Positions 63,065-64,000 of a stretch of DNA of 64,000 bases are shown in pieces. A program made the position numbers and the translations under genes. Each line of letters begins with the position of its first letter. Position 1 is the first letter of the stretch. The stretch is from positions 1,984,001 to 2,048,000 of the forward strand of contig OY820914.1 of NCBI GenBank assembly GCA_963682005.1, read 5' to 3'. This DNA comes from CAIYUC01 sp963682005. GTDB lineage: Bacteria > Bacteroidota > Bacteroidia > Bacteroidales > FEN-979. A model generated the notes under the pieces. That model saw nothing but the letters and a program-made list of their open reading frames with translations. It was not told the DNA's origin and ran no database searches.

Positions 63065-63648
63065 AATCACTGCAAACCAAACCCTGTCTTCATGGATTCT
63101 ACCTGGCAGGGGGAACTGCTCTTGCATTGTACCTCAACCACAGGAAATCGGCTGACATTGACCTTTTCTCAGGCTTTTCCTTTGATGCGGCGGCATTGCT
63201 CGAGGAAATCCACCAGCATTATCCGTTTCAGTTGTCTTTTTCTGCTGCCAATACCCTGAAGGGTTCAATTTCGGAAATCAAAGTTGACATCATTGCCCAC
63301 CGTTACAAACTTATTGATGAACCTAAAGAAGTCCAGGGTGTAACGCTTTTATCAATTCCTGATATCATTGCAATGAAGCTGAACGCCATTTCAACCAGCG
63401 GTCAGCGGTCAAAGGATTTCATTGACATCTATTATCTTCTCAGGGATTACAAAATGGGAAAGATGCTGGAGTTTTACAGGGAAAAGTATGACCAGGAAAA
63501 TGCGGCATTCATCCTGAAAAGTCTTATCTATTTCGAAGATGTCGACCTTGCCGACTGGCCGGTTTTAATAAAGGATCCAAAATTGAAATGGGCTGATGTA
63601 ACAAAACAGATCCAGAAAGTCGTGCTGGATTATTCACATCACGCTTAA
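63019..63648 (+). CDS. AbiEii/AbiGii-type nucleotidyltransferase toxin-like protein
   Basis: 209 residues. FYLAGGTALALYLNHRKSADIDLFS has the GG(T/S)-A-L and DxD features of the AbiEii/MNT-type nucleotidyltransferase fold (Asp pair in ADIDLF). A later acidic/Lys motif IPDIIAMKLNAISTSGQRSKDFIDIYYLL is also typical. AbiEii toxins of type IV toxin-antitoxin or abortive-infection systems add nucleotides to RNA or protein targets. It overlaps its small upstream partner by 46 bases and runs tail-to-tail with glmS (3-base gap). The cassette is flanked by two copies of the glmS end. Confidence 0.88.
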   Translation: MLPAKAVGPAVLELIKSLQTKPCLHGFYLAGGTALALYLNHRKSADIDLFSGFSFDAAALLEEIHQHYPFQLSFSAANTLKGSISEIKVDIIAHRYKLIDEPKEVQGVTLLSIPDIIAMKLNAISTSGQRSKDFIDIYYLLRDYKMGKMLEFYREKYDQENAAFILKSLIYFEDVDLADWPVLIKDPKLKWADVTKQIQKVVLDYSHHA

Positions 63649-63651
63649 AAA

Positions 63652-64000
63652 CTACTCCACCGTCACACTCTTCGCCAGGTTACGCGGCTGATCGACATTG
63701 CAGTTGCGCATTACGGCGATGTGGTATGACAATAACTGCAAAGGTATGGTGGCAATCAAAGGAACGAGCATTTCTTCCGTATCGGGGATCTCGATGCAGT
63801 GATCGGCGAGTTTCATTACATCCACATCGCCTTCGTTCACAATGGCGATGATCTTTCCTTTGCGGGCTTTGACCTCCATGATGTTGCTGATCACTTTCTC
63901 ATAGGTTCCTTTTTTAGTGGCAATGACCACCACTGGCATCTGGTCGTCGATCAGTGCGATCGGACCGTGCTTCATTTCGGCTGCAGGGTATCCTTCGGCG
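63652..64000 (-). CDS. glmS: Glucosamine-6-phosphate synthase, C-terminal end (runs off the window)
   Basis: About 116 residues are visible. [18 protein letters not shown] is the hallmark of the second SIS (isomerase) domain of GlmS, and the end [24 protein letters not shown] is the canonical GlmS C-terminus. The enzyme makes glucosamine-6-phosphate from fructose-6-phosphate and glutamine for cell-wall and LPS synthesis. The N-terminal glutaminase and most of the SIS domains lie beyond the right edge. The last 70 bases are duplicated at 62556-62625. Confidence 0.97.
   Translation of the reverse strand, partial: AEGYPAAEMKHGPIALIDDQMPVVVIATKKGTYEKVISNIMEVKARKGKIIAIVNEGDVDVMKLADHCIEIPDTEEMLVPLIATIPLQLLSYHIAVMRNCNVDQPRNLAKSVTVE

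Overview
The window looks like chromosomal DNA of a member of the Bacteroidota. Many secreted proteins end in type IX secretion (T9SS type A) C-terminal domains. A GLPGLI protein is paired with a TonB-receptor-like outer-membrane protein, an S46 dipeptidyl-peptidase and a DUF6922/AbiEii module are present, and the promoter-like boxes match the Bacteroidota consensus TAnnTTTG. I saw no rRNA, tRNA or CRISPR array. Both window edges cut genes: a PreP-like M16 protease on the left and glmS on the right.

Region by region. 0-11 kb: M16C protease end, S46 peptidase, outer-membrane barrel plus GLPGLI protein, and an OmpR-type two-component pair. 11-21 kb: a large T9SS-secreted CotH/lamin-tail protein, a TMTC-like membrane/TPR protein, and an FtsX/LolD-type ABC transporter. 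20.9-25.9 kb: a strikingly AT-rich island with three genes joined by 4-nt ATGA overlaps, encoding a C5-cytosine DNA methyltransferase, a protein with two GHKL ATPase modules (MORC/Hsp90-like N-terminus, histidine-kinase-like C-terminus), and a receiver-domain protein with a HEPN-type RX4H motif. This is my best candidate for an undescribed (defence-like) system. 25.9-41.2 kb: a long minus-strand run of eleven genes, many overlapping by 4 nt. It combines PQQ-type beta-propellers, an NHL propeller, a Tat-signal multi-[4Fe-4S] protein, a NosR/NapH-like membrane ferredoxin, a HydC-HydB (NuoE-NuoF) fusion, a [2Fe-2S]-GltD-type flavoprotein and a glycosyltransferase. I read it as a cytoplasm-to-periplasm electron-transfer module of unknown terminal substrate. 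A fourth close propeller paralogue is divergent at 41.5 kb.

43-54.6 kb: TPR, MBL-fold, NTF2-like and DUF4350-like secreted proteins, then a row of five exported proteins (FISUMP, FG-GAP/VCBS, sialidase-like Asp-box, SMP-30-like, VCBS), all with T9SS-type domains. 54.8-61.3 kb: LytS/LytTR-type two-component pair, alpha/beta hydrolase, zinc-ribbon protein, S41 C-terminal processing protease, Fe/Mn superoxide dismutase.

61.3-64 kb is a small accessory zone. It holds a RAYT-type Y1 transposase preceded by a REP hairpin and interrupted in frame by two 9-nt minisatellites around a perfect palindrome, a DUF3795 protein, and a DUF6922/AbiEii-nucleotidyltransferase cassette. The cassette lies between two 70-bp copies of the 3' end of glmS, the signature of an insertion at the glmS terminus. 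Several intergenic spaces carry large A/G-rich inverted repeats that recur through the window.
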